DNA from: Actinomycetes bacterium
GTDB lineage: Bacteria > Actinomycetota > Acidimicrobiia > Acidimicrobiales > Palsa-688
DNA length: 41,546 nucleotides
NCBI GenBank assembly: GCA_021828475.1
Contig: JAJZIY010000025.1
Span: 1 to 41,546, forward strand
Direction: 5' to 3'
Part shown: piece after piece, positions 15,561 through 24,341 of the stretch
How the letters are laid out: each line of letters starts with the position of its first letter
Numbering within the stretch: the stretch's first letter is position 1
Notes under the pieces: model-generated
What the model was told of the DNA's origin: nothing
Database searches by the model: none
The model's input: only the letters and a program-made list of their open reading frames with translations
Position numbers and translations under genes: made by a program

Positions 15561-16466
15561 TCAGCTGCGCTCCACCAGGCCGAGGGCCTCGCCAACGGCC
15601 ATCGCCTTGGTCAGCGACTGGTGGGCCAGAGGCAGGTTGCCGGCCTCCAGGAACGCCTTGGCTGCCTCCCGGTAGGCGCTGAAGACACCCTGGGGGAGGG
15701 TCCCAGGCTCCTCGGCTATCTCCAGGTAGTGCTTGCCGGCCAGGCGGAGCATGCGGTTGGCCTGGTCGGCGCGCCCCACGGCGCGCGCCGAAGCGGCGGC
15801 AGCACGGTAGGCCACCGCCGCCCGCTGCGGACGGCGATTGCCGGCTGCCTCCTCGGCCTCGGCCTGGAAAGCGGCCAGTGCGTGGCCGTGGTCGGACTGG
15901 CGCAGGGCGGCGATACCTCTCAGCCACTGGTGGGCCCGCCTCTCGGTGGGGGCTGCCTGGGCATCGCCGCCCTCCGGCCGTACGACATGGGCTTGGCCCG
16001 GTTCTGGCCCCAGCCTCAGCTCCCACCCCTCGGCAGAGACCACGACCTCGCCGTCGGCCGGTGCTCCCACCTGGGCGAAGATGGCCCGGCTCAGTGCGTG
16101 GACGGACTGGAGCGCCGCTATCAGGGTCGGTGCCAGGTCGCCCTCGTACTTGCCCTGGCCCACGGTCCCGTCGTGGAAGTAGGGGCGGCCTATGGCCAGC
16201 ACGACCGAGCCGGTGGCTCCGGGCGCGTCGGCCGTGACCGCTTCTTCGTCCTCGTGGCTCTTGTCGGCTCCCTCCACACCGTGCGGGCCCTCGCCGGCTT
16301 GGGGAGCACACCCGGCCGGTGCCATCACCGTCGCGGCGCCGGCGTGGTCTCCGCCACCCTCGGGCAGGCGCGCCTGCTCGACCTCGGCAGCAGCCGAGAG
16401 GTCGAGCTCCTCGGCGCCGAGGGCCTCTCGGGCGCCGCGGCGGCTATGGAAGGCGCGCAGTGCCAT
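15561..16466 (-). CDS. Helical-repeat (TPR-like) protein at the head of the Pel-like cluster
   Basis: A 301-residue soluble protein that I do not recognise as a family. Residues about 1-80 are low-complexity and acidic/Gly-rich. About 85-165 contains GSVVLAIGRPYFHDGTVGQGKYEGDLAPTL in two readable parts and a short beta segment (EVVVSAEGWELRLG). About 180-295 is a run of Ala-rich amphipathic helices (ALAAFQAEAEEAAG, AVAYRAAAASARAVG, AFLEAGNLPLAHQSL) that resemble tetratricopeptide repeats. ATG 16466 is the start, with only GGTGA nearby. It stops 16 nt before the pelF-like gene and is the first gene of the minus-strand cluster. PelE of classical loci also has TPR-like repeats, but this protein has no membrane segment, so equivalence is speculative. 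Confidence 0.65.
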   Translation of the reverse strand: MALRAFHSRRGAREALGAEELDLSAAAEVEQARLPEGGGDHAGAATVMAPAGCAPQAGEGPHGVEGADKSHEDEEAVTADAPGATGSVVLAIGRPYFHDGTVGQGKYEGDLAPTLIAALQSVHALSRAIFAQVGAPADGEVVVSAEGWELRLGPEPGQAHVVRPEGGDAQAAPTERRAHQWLRGIAALRQSDHGHALAAFQAEAEEAAGNRRPQRAAVAYRAAAASARAVGRADQANRMLRLAGKHYLEIAEEPGTLPQGVFSAYREAAKAFLEAGNLPLAHQSLTKAMAVGEALGLVERS

Positions 16467-16582
16467 CGTTCACCACACAACCAAGTCGGCAGACGCGGGG
16501 CTTCCCTAAGGCCCCGGGCGTCGCCAGCGCCAGCGCCCGTTGGCTGCTCGGAGGCGCTGTGGCCCGCCCGTGCGGGAGCGGG

Positions 16583-16588
16583 TATCAT
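16583..16588 (+). promoter_or_regulatory. Candidate -10 box for the L25 gene
   Basis: TATCAT lies 60 nt before ATG 16649. The region just upstream holds an inverted repeat (CCCGC-CCGT-GCGGG, 16566-16579 approximately) and no good -35. The resulting 5' leader would contain the 16602-16620 hairpin. Confidence 0.4.
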
Positions 16589-16601
16589 GTTGGCTCTCCC
16601 T

Positions 16602-16620
16602 CACCCGGGCTGGCCGGGTG
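16602..16620 (+). promoter_or_regulatory. Hairpin in the L25 mRNA leader
   Basis: CACCCGG (16602-16608) pairs with CCGGGTG (16614-16620) across a 5-nt loop, giving a perfect 7-bp stem. It lies between the putative -10 box and the start codon. It could be an autoregulatory site or an attenuator remnant. Confidence 0.4.
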
Positions 16621-16648
16621 CCAACGAGCAGTGGAGCGCGAGCGAACT

Positions 16649-17278
16649 ATGGCAGAGATCACGCTGGCCGCCGAAGTGGGCCGCAAGACAGGTTCGGCTG
16701 AGTCGAGGCGCCTCCGCCACACCGGACGGGTACCGGCGGTCGTCTACGGGCACGGCATGGACCCCGTGTCGGTGTCGGTAGTGGGCCGGGAGCTGCGGGC
16801 CGCGCTCGCCGGGCACGGGACCAACCAGGTCCTCACCCTCGATGTCTCGGGCACCAAGCACATGGTCCTGCCCCGTCAGCTCCAGCGCCACCCCGTGCGC
16901 CGCACCGTGGCCCACGTCGACTTCCAGGTGGTGAGCCGGGACGAGATCGTCCACGCCGACGTGCAGATCGTCCTGACGGGCACGGCCACCGAGGTGGAGC
17001 GTGAGCGCGGCATGGTCGAGCACGTGCTCACTTCGCTTGCCATCCGCAGCACGCCAGACCGCATCCCCGAGGAGATCGCGCTGGACGTGAGCGGTCTGAC
17101 CCTGGGCGAGGCGCTGCGGGTGCGTGACCTGGTGCTGCCGGACGGCGTGACCACGGACGTCGATCCCGACGAGGCCGTTGTCATCGCTGCGACGTCGGCG
17201 GTGGCCGCCACACTGGAGGCTGAGGGCGCCGCCGAGGAGGCAGGCGAGGAGAGACCGGCCGGCCCGGCCGAGGGTTGA
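16649..17278 (+). CDS. rplY: 50S ribosomal protein L25 / general stress protein Ctc
   Basis: A 209-residue long-form L25 (CTC type), which binds 5S rRNA in the large ribosomal subunit. The N-terminal domain starts AEITLAAEVGRKTGSAESRR with the typical LRHTGRVPAVVYGHG; the C-terminal TL5/CTC domain contains VHADVQIVLTGTATEV and IPEEIALDVSGLTLGEALRV. An acidic Glu/Ala-rich tail ends the protein, as usual. ATG 16649 fits the family start; an in-frame GTG at 16631 is less likely. The gene is followed by pth, the conserved rplY-pth pair of many bacteria. Confidence 0.95.
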   Translation: MAEITLAAEVGRKTGSAESRRLRHTGRVPAVVYGHGMDPVSVSVVGRELRAALAGHGTNQVLTLDVSGTKHMVLPRQLQRHPVRRTVAHVDFQVVSRDEIVHADVQIVLTGTATEVERERGMVEHVLTSLAIRSTPDRIPEEIALDVSGLTLGEALRVRDLVLPDGVTTDVDPDEAVVIAATSAVAATLEAEGAAEEAGEERPAGPAEG

Positions 17279-17326
17279 GCCGGGCTGTTCGGTTTCCCCA
17301 AGACATCGGGTAGCGGGGTCGTAGGC

Positions 17327-17923
17327 CTGCTGGCGGTCGGCCTGGGCAACCCGGGTTCGCGCTACGCCGGCACGCGCCACAACGTGGGTGCTGACGTCGT
17401 CGCACTCCTGGCCGAGCGGCACGGGGAAAGGCTCCGTCCGGGCAAGGAGCTGGCCCTCACGGGCGAGGTGAGGCTGGGTGGCTCCCGGTTGGCGCTCGCT
17501 TTCCCTCAGACCTACATGAACGAGTCCGGCCGCTCCGTGGTCAAGCTGGTCCGGCGCTTCCACGTCGAGGACATGTCCACGCTCGTGATCGTCCACGACG
17601 AGATGGATCTCCCTCTCGGTGCCGTAAGGGTAAAGGTTGGCGGAGGCCTGGCCGGGCACAACGGCCTGCGTTCGATCAAGGCATGGTTGCGCACGGACGA
17701 GTTCCTGCGCGTCCGGGTGGGCATAGGCAAGCCGCCGGGGGGCAAGGAGGGTGGTGTCGACCACGTGCTGTCGGTGCCGGGCCGGTGGGAGCGCCAATGC
17801 CTCCGGGAGGCAGTGGAGACGGCGGCTGACGCCGTGGAGGTGCTGCTCGTCCAAGGTCCCGAGGTGGCGCAGAACCAGTTCAACTCCCGCCAGCCCCCGA
17901 CGCCACCGTTTAATAGGGACTGA
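17327..17923 (+). CDS. pth: Peptidyl-tRNA hydrolase, start codon non-standard
   Basis: Pth releases peptides from peptidyl-tRNA that dropped off ribosomes. The family N-terminus is clearly encoded in this frame (LLAVGLGNPGSRYAGTRHNVG, given here from codon 17327, with the catalytic His in RHNVG). QTYMNESGRSV, IVHDEMDLPLG and GLAGHNGLRSI follow, so the enzyme is complete at about 198 residues. However, between the L25 stop (17276-17278, same frame) and GLGNPG there is no ATG, GTG or TTG. GTG 17384 would start after the catalytic His and cannot give an active enzyme. CTG at 17327 or 17330 is the likeliest start, with weak AGCGGGG upstream; CTG 17285 is another option. The stop is immediately followed by the ATG of mfd. 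Confidence 0.9.
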   Translation: MLAVGLGNPGSRYAGTRHNVGADVVALLAERHGERLRPGKELALTGEVRLGGSRLALAFPQTYMNESGRSVVKLVRRFHVEDMSTLVIVHDEMDLPLGAVRVKVGGGLAGHNGLRSIKAWLRTDEFLRVRVGIGKPPGGKEGGVDHVLSVPGRWERQCLREAVETAADAVEVLLVQGPEVAQNQFNSRQPPTPPFNRD

Positions 17924-20900
17924 ATGGCGTCGCAACCTGACGAGCGGGCCGGGGGGCCGGGTGCCGGCGGAGCTCTCGGCTCCCTGCTGGGAATGGCCAA
18001 TCGTGACCCCGAGCTGGCGGCCCTGGTCGCCGGTGCGGGCCGCACGGTGGCGGTCGGCGAGGCGGTGCGGCCCTTCGCCATAGCCGCCGTGGCGGCCGGC
18101 GGTTCGCGCCGGCCCGTCGTGGTGGCCACGCCCAGCGCCGCCATTGCCGACCACTTGGCCCATGAGCTGTCGGTCTGGCTCGGCGACGACCAGGTCTGCA
18201 CGTTCCCGGCGTGGGAGACCCTGCCCTTCGAGCGGGTCAGCCCGGCGCCGGAGACGATGGGCCGGCGCCTGGAGCTGATGTGGCGGCTCAGACAGCTACG
18301 TGACGGGGCCGCTGACGCCCGCGTGCCCGCTGTTGTCGTGGCCCCGGTCAGGGCGCTGCTCCAGCGCCTCGGCCCGCACGTGGAGGACATAGACCCCGTC
18401 CGGCTGGCGCCAGGGCAACAGGTCGAGCTGGAGGCTTTGGTCGCTTCGCTGGCGAGGCTCGGTTACCGGCGCGAGTACCAGGTGGAGCACCGCGGAGAGA
18501 TGGCGGTGCGGGGCTCGATCGTCGACGTGTTCCCCTCCACCACGGACGACCCGGTCCGAGTGGACCTCTGGGGCGACGAGGTCGACCGGTTGACCAGGTT
18601 TTCTGTTGCCGACCAGCGCTCGCAAGCCGACCTGGCGGAGTCGCTGGTCTTCGGCTGCCGTGAGCTCCTGCCTACGCCGGAAGTGAGGGCCAGGGCAGAG
18701 GCATTGGTGGGCAAGGAGCCCTGGGGTGCCGAGACCTGGGAGCGCCTCTCCGAGGGGCTGACCTTCGATGGGATGGAGTCCTGGCTCCCCTGGCTCACCG
18801 AGGACGAGCACCTGCTCGTCGACCTCTTGCCACGCCAGGCGCGGGTGCTCCTGGTCGAGCCCCGCCGGATGCGAGAGCGGGCGGTTGACATCGCAGAGGA
18901 GGAGGCCGACCTGGCCGGCGCCCTCGCGACGACCTGGGGGGCGCAGGGTAGTGACTTCCCCCGGCTGCACCTACCTTTCGACCGCTTGCTGGCCCGCACG
19001 GACGCTGCTGCCACCATGCTGACGGCCGTGCCGGAGGGCCCTGACATGCCCACCGTTGTCACCTCGGGTTGGCCGCCGGTGGCAGGGGGCAACGACCGCC
19101 TGCTGGCGCAGATGCGAGAGGTCGTCGGCCGGGGCTGGGATCTGGTCGCCTGCTCCGACAATGCCCGCAGCGCCGAGCGCATCTCCACCTCGATGCGCGA
19201 CGAGGGCATCGTGGCCCCGGTCGTCGAGCGGCCCGGGCACGGGGCCCAGGTCGTGGTTGCCCCGCTCGACCGGGGTTTCGTCTACCCCGCCCTCGGCCTC
19301 GCCGTGCTGGCCGAGGGCGACCTCACCGGCCGGCGGCGCCCACACCGGGTGGTGCGCCCCCGTGCGGCATCCGTCCAGACCTTCTTCGACGACATGAAGA
19401 CCGGCGACTACGTCGTGCACTTCCAGCACGGCGTGGGCCGCTTCGGGGGGATGGTCAAGCGTGCCATCGGAGGAGTCGAGCGCGACTACCTCCTCCTCGA
19501 GTACCGCGACGGTGACAAGCTCTATGTACCCTCCGACCAGGTCGACGCCCTGCGTCCGTACACGGGGGGAGAAGCCCCGTCGCTTTCGCGGCTCAACGGC
19601 AGCGAGTGGACCAAGACCAAGGCCCGGGTCCGCCGGGCGGTGCGCGAGATCGCCCAGGAGCTGGTGGCCCTCTACCAGAAGCGTGCCCATGCTCCCGGTC
19701 ACGCGTTCACCCCTGACACGCCCTGGCAGGCGGAGATGGAGCAGTCGTTCTCCTACTCCGAGACGCCGGACCAGCTCAAGGCCATCTCCGACGTCAAGGC
19801 CGACATGGAGGCTCCCGCCCCGATGGACCGTCTGGTCTGCGGCGACGTGGGTTTCGGCAAGACGGAGGTGGCGATGCGGGCCGTCTTCAAAGCCGTGCAG
19901 GACGGGAAGCAGGCTGCGGTGCTCGTGCCGACCACCCTGCTGGCGGCCCAGCACTACCAGACGTTCTCCGACCGCTACGCGCCGTACCCGGTGCGCGTGG
20001 AGATGTTGTCGCGGTTCCTCACCCCGGCCGAGGCCCGCCGGGTCACAGAGGGCCTTGCTGACGGCTCCGTCGACGTCGTGGTCGGTACTCACAAGTTGTT
20101 GAGCCAGGACGTGGCCTTCAAGAGCCTCGGGCTGCTCGTGGTCGACGAGGAACAGCGCTTCGGCGTCAACCACAAGGAGGCCATCAAGAAGCTCACGGCC
20201 AACGTGGACGTGCTGACAATGACTGCCTCGCCCATCCCGCGCACGCTCGAGATGACCCTCACGGGTATACGGGATCTGTCGCTCATCACCACGCCACCCG
20301 TGGCCCGGCGGCCCATCCTCACCTACGTCGGCGAGTACGACGAGCGGGCCGTGGCCGAGGCTGTGCGGCGCGAACTGCTGAGGGAGGGCCAGGTCTTCTT
20401 CGTCCACCACCGGGTGCACGACATCGAAAAGGTGGCGGCCCGCCTGCGCGAACTGGTGCCGGAGGCCCGGGTGGCCATCGCCAACGGCCAGATGGACGAG
20501 GGGTCGCTCGAGAAGGTGGTGCTCGAGTTCTGGGAGGGCCAGTACGACGTCCTGGTCTGCACCACCATCATCGAGTCCGGCATCGACATGCCCACCGTCA
20601 ACACCGTCGTGATCGACCGGGCCGACATGTTCGGGCTCGGTCAGCTGCACCAGCTGCGCGGCCGGGTCGGGCGCTCGGGCCAACGAGCCTACGCCTACCT
20701 CTTCTACCCGCCTGAGCGCAAGCTCTCCGAGGAGGCCTTCGAGCGGCTGAGGACGATCGGCGAGCACACCGAGCTGGGCTCGGGGTTCAAGATCGCCATG
20801 CGCGACCTCGAGATCCGGGGGGCAGGCAACCTGCTCGGCTCCGACCAGTCGGGTCACATCGCCGCCGTCGGCTACGACCTGTACGTGCAGATGGTCGGTG

Positions 20901-21421
20901 AGGCGGTGGCCGAGCTCAAGGGCGAGACACTGAGAGAACCGGCCGAGATCCGCCTGGACCTGCCGATGACCGCGAACCTGCCTGCGGACTACGTCGAGCG
21001 CGAGGACCTACGCCTCGAGGCGTACCGGCGGCTGGCCACGCTTACCACCCACGAGGAGGTCGAAGACATCGGTACCGAGTGGGACGACCGTTACGGCCCC
21101 CTTCCCGCACCAGCGGAGGCCCTGCTCAGCATTGCCCACCTGCGGGCGGAGTGCGCCCGGTTGGGCGCAAGAGAAGTAGCCGTTGTCACCGGCGGGATAG
21201 GGTCGCGGGCCGGCTCACTCGTGGCCAGGGTGTCGCCCCTGGCGCTCAAGGCGAGCGAGCGCGTGCGCCTGGGCCGCGTGTGGCCCGGAGCGGTCTACAA
21301 GGAGGATGCCTCTCAGATCGTCGGGCCTCTGAAGGCCGGCGCCGACCCGGCCGCGGCACTGGTCGGGGTGCTCCAGGCGCTCGTGCCTGTCTCCGCCAAC
21401 ACACCGACGGGTGAGCCCTGA
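17924..21421 (+). CDS. mfd: Transcription-repair coupling factor
   Basis: A 1165-residue Mfd, which removes RNA polymerase stalled at DNA lesions and recruits the UvrABC excision machinery. Domains in order: a UvrB-homology region (about 30-330, CTFPAWETLPFERVSP, REYQVEHRGEMAVRGSIVD), a middle region, the RNA-polymerase-interacting CarD-like domain (about 480-570, GDYVVHFQHGVGRFGG), a RecG-like helicase with Walker A GDVGFGKT (640-647) and DEEQ box (741-744), a second helicase lobe (TTIIESGIDMPTVNT, QLRGRVGRSG) and the C-terminal TRCF domain (from about 1000). The start ATG abuts the pth stop, so the genes are probably coupled. Length and motifs are normal. Confidence 0.97.
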   Translation: MASQPDERAGGPGAGGALGSLLGMANRDPELAALVAGAGRTVAVGEAVRPFAIAAVAAGGSRRPVVVATPSAAIADHLAHELSVWLGDDQVCTFPAWETLPFERVSPAPETMGRRLELMWRLRQLRDGAADARVPAVVVAPVRALLQRLGPHVEDIDPVRLAPGQQVELEALVASLARLGYRREYQVEHRGEMAVRGSIVDVFPSTTDDPVRVDLWGDEVDRLTRFSVADQRSQADLAESLVFGCRELLPTPEVRARAEALVGKEPWGAETWERLSEGLTFDGMESWLPWLTEDEHLLVDLLPRQARVLLVEPRRMRERAVDIAEEEADLAGALATTWGAQGSDFPRLHLPFDRLLARTDAAATMLTAVPEGPDMPTVVTSGWPPVAGGNDRLLAQMREVVGRGWDLVACSDNARSAERISTSMRDEGIVAPVVERPGHGAQVVVAPLDRGFVYPALGLAVLAEGDLTGRRRPHRVVRPRAASVQTFFDDMKTGDYVVHFQHGVGRFGGMVKRAIGGVERDYLLLEYRDGDKLYVPSDQVDALRPYTGGEAPSLSRLNGSEWTKTKARVRRAVREIAQELVALYQKRAHAPGHAFTPDTPWQAEMEQSFSYSETPDQLKAISDVKADMEAPAPMDRLVCGDVGFGKTEVAMRAVFKAVQDGKQAAVLVPTTLLAAQHYQTFSDRYAPYPVRVEMLSRFLTPAEARRVTEGLADGSVDVVVGTHKLLSQDVAFKSLGLLVVDEEQRFGVNHKEAIKKLTANVDVLTMTASPIPRTLEMTLTGIRDLSLITTPPVARRPILTYVGEYDERAVAEAVRRELLREGQVFFVHHRVHDIEKVAARLRELVPEARVAIANGQMDEGSLEKVVLEFWEGQYDVLVCTTIIESGIDMPTVNTVVIDRADMFGLGQLHQLRGRVGRSGQRAYAYLFYPPERKLSEEAFERLRTIGEHTELGSGFKIAMRDLEIRGAGNLLGSDQSGHIAAVGYDLYVQMVGEAVAELKGETLREPAEIRLDLPMTANLPADYVEREDLRLEAYRRLATLTTHEEVEDIGTEWDDRYGPLPAPAEALLSIAHLRAECARLGAREVAVVTGGIGSRAGSLVARVSPLALKASERVRLGRVWPGAVYKEDASQIVGPLKAGADPAAALVGVLQALVPVSANTPTGEP

Positions 21422-21460
21422 GCCCTGAGCCCCCGTTCCCGGGCGCCGGGCGCGGCCCGC

Positions 21461-21466
21461 TAACAT
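21461..21466 (+). promoter_or_regulatory. Candidate -10 box upstream of the SurA-like lipoprotein gene
   Basis: TAACAT lies 11 nt before GTG 21478, close enough for a transcript with an almost absent leader. No -35 match is clear. Confidence 0.35.
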
Positions 21467-21477
21467 GGCGCACGGCC

Positions 21478-22569
21478 GTGACCCATCTTCGCCCACACCC
21501 CCGTAAGCCTCTGGCGACGTCTCCGACCCGTGCCCGTGCCTCCAAGGCGGCACTGGCGGTCGTGCTGGCCGGTGGTTTGGCCGGTGGCCTTGCCGGCTGC
21601 AGCACCGCTCCGCCAGCGGCCATCGTCAACGGCCAGGCCATAAGCGTGCAGCAGCTCAACAACCAGATGCAGGCCTGGTCCTCGGACAAGACCTACGTGG
21701 CCGAGTTCGACTACCAGATGCAGCAGCAGGCCCAGCAGCAGGCTTCCCAGAGCGGCAGCAACACGCCGCCCAACTCCGTCGAGGGCAACGGTACGGGCAG
21801 CGGTGTCTACGGCATGTACTGGGCCAGCCTCCAGCTCTCCGGCATGATCACGGCCACCGCCGTGCACCAGTACCTGGTCCGCCACGGCCTGAGCCCGTCG
21901 GCTCGCCAGGTCGCAGCGGCATGGGCGAGCGAGTACGCCGCCAACCCGTCGCTCTGGCGTCAGCTGCCTGCATGGGCGCGCACCCGAGCGGCCGCCTACG
22001 ACGCCGAGCATGCGCTGGTGGACCGGTCGCTCACGAGCGCCGCCACCGACAAGAGCTTCTACAAGGCCCACAAGCAGTACTTCTGGTCACAGGTGTGCCT
22101 GCTCACCTCGGACGTGACCGTGCCCGGCCCGGGAGGCACGGTAGACATGCGGGCCAGCCGCACCCAGGCCGAGAAGCTGGCCGGACAGATGACGGCCGGG
22201 GCGGCCAGGGCGGGCGGTAGCCGGTTCTGCGACTCGCCGGAGCAGTTCCTCGAGCGCGGCAAGGCCTACGACGACGCAGTTGGCACGCTGCCTGTCGGCC
22301 GGGCTGTGGCGGTGCGCCGCAGCTACGGTTACCAGGCGGTCGAGGTGCTCTCGCGCCAGGTGATCCCCTACTCGGCCGAGGTGGCGGACGACATCGAGGT
22401 GGTGGCCGTGCACGGCGGTGCCGAGGCTCCGCCCACGGGCGACAACAAGGTCATCGCAATCCTGAAGGCCGCCAAGATCTCGGTCAACCCGACGTACGGG
22501 GTCTGGGACACCTCGGTCCCCTCGCCCTATGCCCCGCAGGTCCTCTCGGCCAACCAGGCGATCCACTGA
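21478..22569 (+). CDS. SurA-N-like periplasmic/cell-envelope lipoprotein
   Basis: A 363-residue exported lipoprotein. A signal sequence ends in the lipobox LAGC (Cys near residue 41; GGLAGGLAGCSTAPP). The mature part begins PAAIVNGQAISVQQLNNQMQAW, the pattern of SurA-N/PrsA-like chaperones (VNGxxIs...l...l). A Gln-rich stretch follows (QMQQQAQQQASQ). There are further helices, but no recognisable parvulin PPIase domain. It is likely an extracytoplasmic folding factor or its remnant. GTG 21478 is the start and has no Shine-Dalgarno. It sits between mfd and mazG; SurA-like genes in this position are common in actinobacteria (mfd - SurA-like - mazG). Confidence 0.85.
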   Translation: MTHLRPHPRKPLATSPTRARASKAALAVVLAGGLAGGLAGCSTAPPAAIVNGQAISVQQLNNQMQAWSSDKTYVAEFDYQMQQQAQQQASQSGSNTPPNSVEGNGTGSGVYGMYWASLQLSGMITATAVHQYLVRHGLSPSARQVAAAWASEYAANPSLWRQLPAWARTRAAAYDAEHALVDRSLTSAATDKSFYKAHKQYFWSQVCLLTSDVTVPGPGGTVDMRASRTQAEKLAGQMTAGAARAGGSRFCDSPEQFLERGKAYDDAVGTLPVGRAVAVRRSYGYQAVEVLSRQVIPYSAEVADDIEVVAVHGGAEAPPTGDNKVIAILKAAKISVNPTYGVWDTSVPSPYAPQVLSANQAIH

Positions 22570-22689
22570 CCCCACCTGCACTATGACAGGCAACGCCAGC
22601 ACCCGCCGCCATAGCGTGACGCTCCGGGGCCCTGGCCGGGCGGTGACCCGGGGTGGCGACCGCCTTCTCTGTGGGCCCCGCCTGAGACA

Positions 22690-24288
22690 GTGAGCCGGCC
22701 GCTGGTCACAGTGGTGGGCCTGGGGCCCGGGCGTGCCGGTCTCGTCACATCGGAGGCGCGCATGGCTCTGGAGGACCAGCGCCCTGTCTTCCTGCGCACC
22801 GCCAGGCACCCTTCGGCGGAGCTGGCGGGGGCGGCGACGAGCTTCGACCATCTGTACGAACGGGCCGCCACCGTGGAGGACGTGTACCCGGCCATCGTGG
22901 AAGCCCTTGTGGGAGCGGCGCGAGAGCACGGGTCGGTCGTGTACGCCGTGCCCGGTTCGCCGGCTGTGGCCGAGCGCACCGTCGAGCTGCTGCGCTCGGA
23001 CGACCGGGTCCTGACCGAGGTGCTCCCGGCGGTCTCCTTCGCCGACCTGGCCTTCGCCAGCCTGCGAGTGGACCCGCTTGCGGCCGGGGCACGCATCGTG
23101 GACGGGCATCGCTTCGAGCTGGCCGTCGCCGGGGAGCGCGGCCCCTTCCTCGTCGGCCAGTGCGACAGCCGCGAGGTGCTCTCGCTTGTCAAGCTGGCTC
23201 TCGGAGAGCTCCTCGACGAGGTCGGGGTAGGCGGGGGCGGGCCGGACGGTGCCCGACTGGGCGCGCCCGGCTTCGAGATCACCGTGCTGCAGCGTCTCGG
23301 CCTTGCCGACGAGCACGTAGCGCGGCTGAGCTGGGACGACCTCGACCGGGCGGTCGAGCCGGACCACCTCACCAGTGTGTGGGTACCGGCCCTGCCGCTC
23401 CCCTTCGCCGGGGAGATGACCCGCCTCGATCAGCTCGGGCGGGCGCTTCGCGAGCGGTGCCCGTGGGACCGCCAGCAGACCCACGCCAGCCTGGCACGCT
23501 ACATGGTCGAAGAGTGCTACGAGGCGGTCGAAGCCATAGAGGAGCTGGGCGACGACGCAGAGGGCTACGAGCACCTCGAAGAGGAGCTGGGAGACGTCCT
23601 CTTCCAGGTGGTTTTCCATTCCCGGCTCGCCGCCGAGGAGGGCCAGTTCACCCTGGCCGACGTGGCCCGGCGTGCCCACGACAAGTTGGTGGCCCGTCAC
23701 CCGCATGTGTTCGGCACCGTGGACGCCGAGACGGCTGAAGACGTGGCGCGCAACTGGGAGCAGCTCAAGCGCGCTGAGCGCTCCGGGCGCGCCGGTGGGT
23801 TGCTCGCAGGCGTGCCCCGGGCCCTGCCCAGCCTCTTGTACGCGTACAAGATCCAGTCCAGGGCCTCCTCCGTCGGCTTCGATTGGGCGGACGCCGCCGG
23901 GGCCATGGCCAAGGTCACGGAGGAGCTCGGTGAGCTGATTGCGGAGCTGGGCCGGCCGGCCCTCTCCGCCAGGCCCGGTGCCGGCGCTGCAGCCGAAGCG
24001 GACATGGGCGACGAGGCCGGGCAGGGGGCCGCCGGTGCCGCCGCTGCGACCACCGCCTGCCGCGAGGAGCTGGGAGATCTCCTCTTCGCCGTAGTCAACG
24101 TGGCCCGTCACCTGAGGACCGAGCCGGAGACGGCGCTGCGGGAGGCGACCAACAAGTTCCGGCGCCGTTTCGAGGGGGTGGAGGCCCTGGCTGCCGAGAG
24201 GGGGACCAGCCTGGACGACATGAGCCTGGAGGCGATGGACCGGCTCTGGGACGAGGTAAAGGCCAATGAGCGCGCCGCGCAGGGCTAA
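22690..24288 (+). CDS. mazG: Tetrapyrrole-methylase/MazG fusion (YabN-like nucleotide pyrophosphohydrolase)
   Basis: A 532-residue fusion. Residues about 1-225 are a tetrapyrrole (corrin/porphyrin) methylase-like domain (VTVVGLGPGRAGLVT, VVYAVPGSPAVAERT). Residues about 245-345 are the first MazG domain (CPWDRQQTHASLARYMVEE, EEELGDVLFQVVFHS), and about 395-520 the second (YAYKIQSRASSVGFDW, EELGDLLFAVVNVARHL, NKFRRRFEGVE). MazG hydrolyses nucleoside triphosphates to monophosphates and clears damaged nucleotides; the role of the fused methylase is unknown in YabN as well. The metal-binding EExxE-type acidic residues are present in both MazG repeats. An Ala/Gly-rich insertion (about 425-455) lies inside the second MazG domain. 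GTG 22690 is the start. Confidence 0.94.
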   Translation: MSRPLVTVVGLGPGRAGLVTSEARMALEDQRPVFLRTARHPSAELAGAATSFDHLYERAATVEDVYPAIVEALVGAAREHGSVVYAVPGSPAVAERTVELLRSDDRVLTEVLPAVSFADLAFASLRVDPLAAGARIVDGHRFELAVAGERGPFLVGQCDSREVLSLVKLALGELLDEVGVGGGGPDGARLGAPGFEITVLQRLGLADEHVARLSWDDLDRAVEPDHLTSVWVPALPLPFAGEMTRLDQLGRALRERCPWDRQQTHASLARYMVEECYEAVEAIEELGDDAEGYEHLEEELGDVLFQVVFHSRLAAEEGQFTLADVARRAHDKLVARHPHVFGTVDAETAEDVARNWEQLKRAERSGRAGGLLAGVPRALPSLLYAYKIQSRASSVGFDWADAAGAMAKVTEELGELIAELGRPALSARPGAGAAAEADMGDEAGQGAAGAAAATTACREELGDLLFAVVNVARHLRTEPETALREATNKFRRRFEGVEALAAERGTSLDDMSLEAMDRLWDEVKANERAAQG

Positions 24289-24341
24289 GCTCGACTTTCA
24301 CTCTGCTAACACAGCTCACAGAAGTAACAGGTGGGGCCGGT

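Noticed and set aside
18971..20857. 628-codon minus-strand frame opposite mfd
   Set aside because: It lies wholly inside mfd, whose helicase motifs are unambiguous. The antisense translation has no recognisable family.
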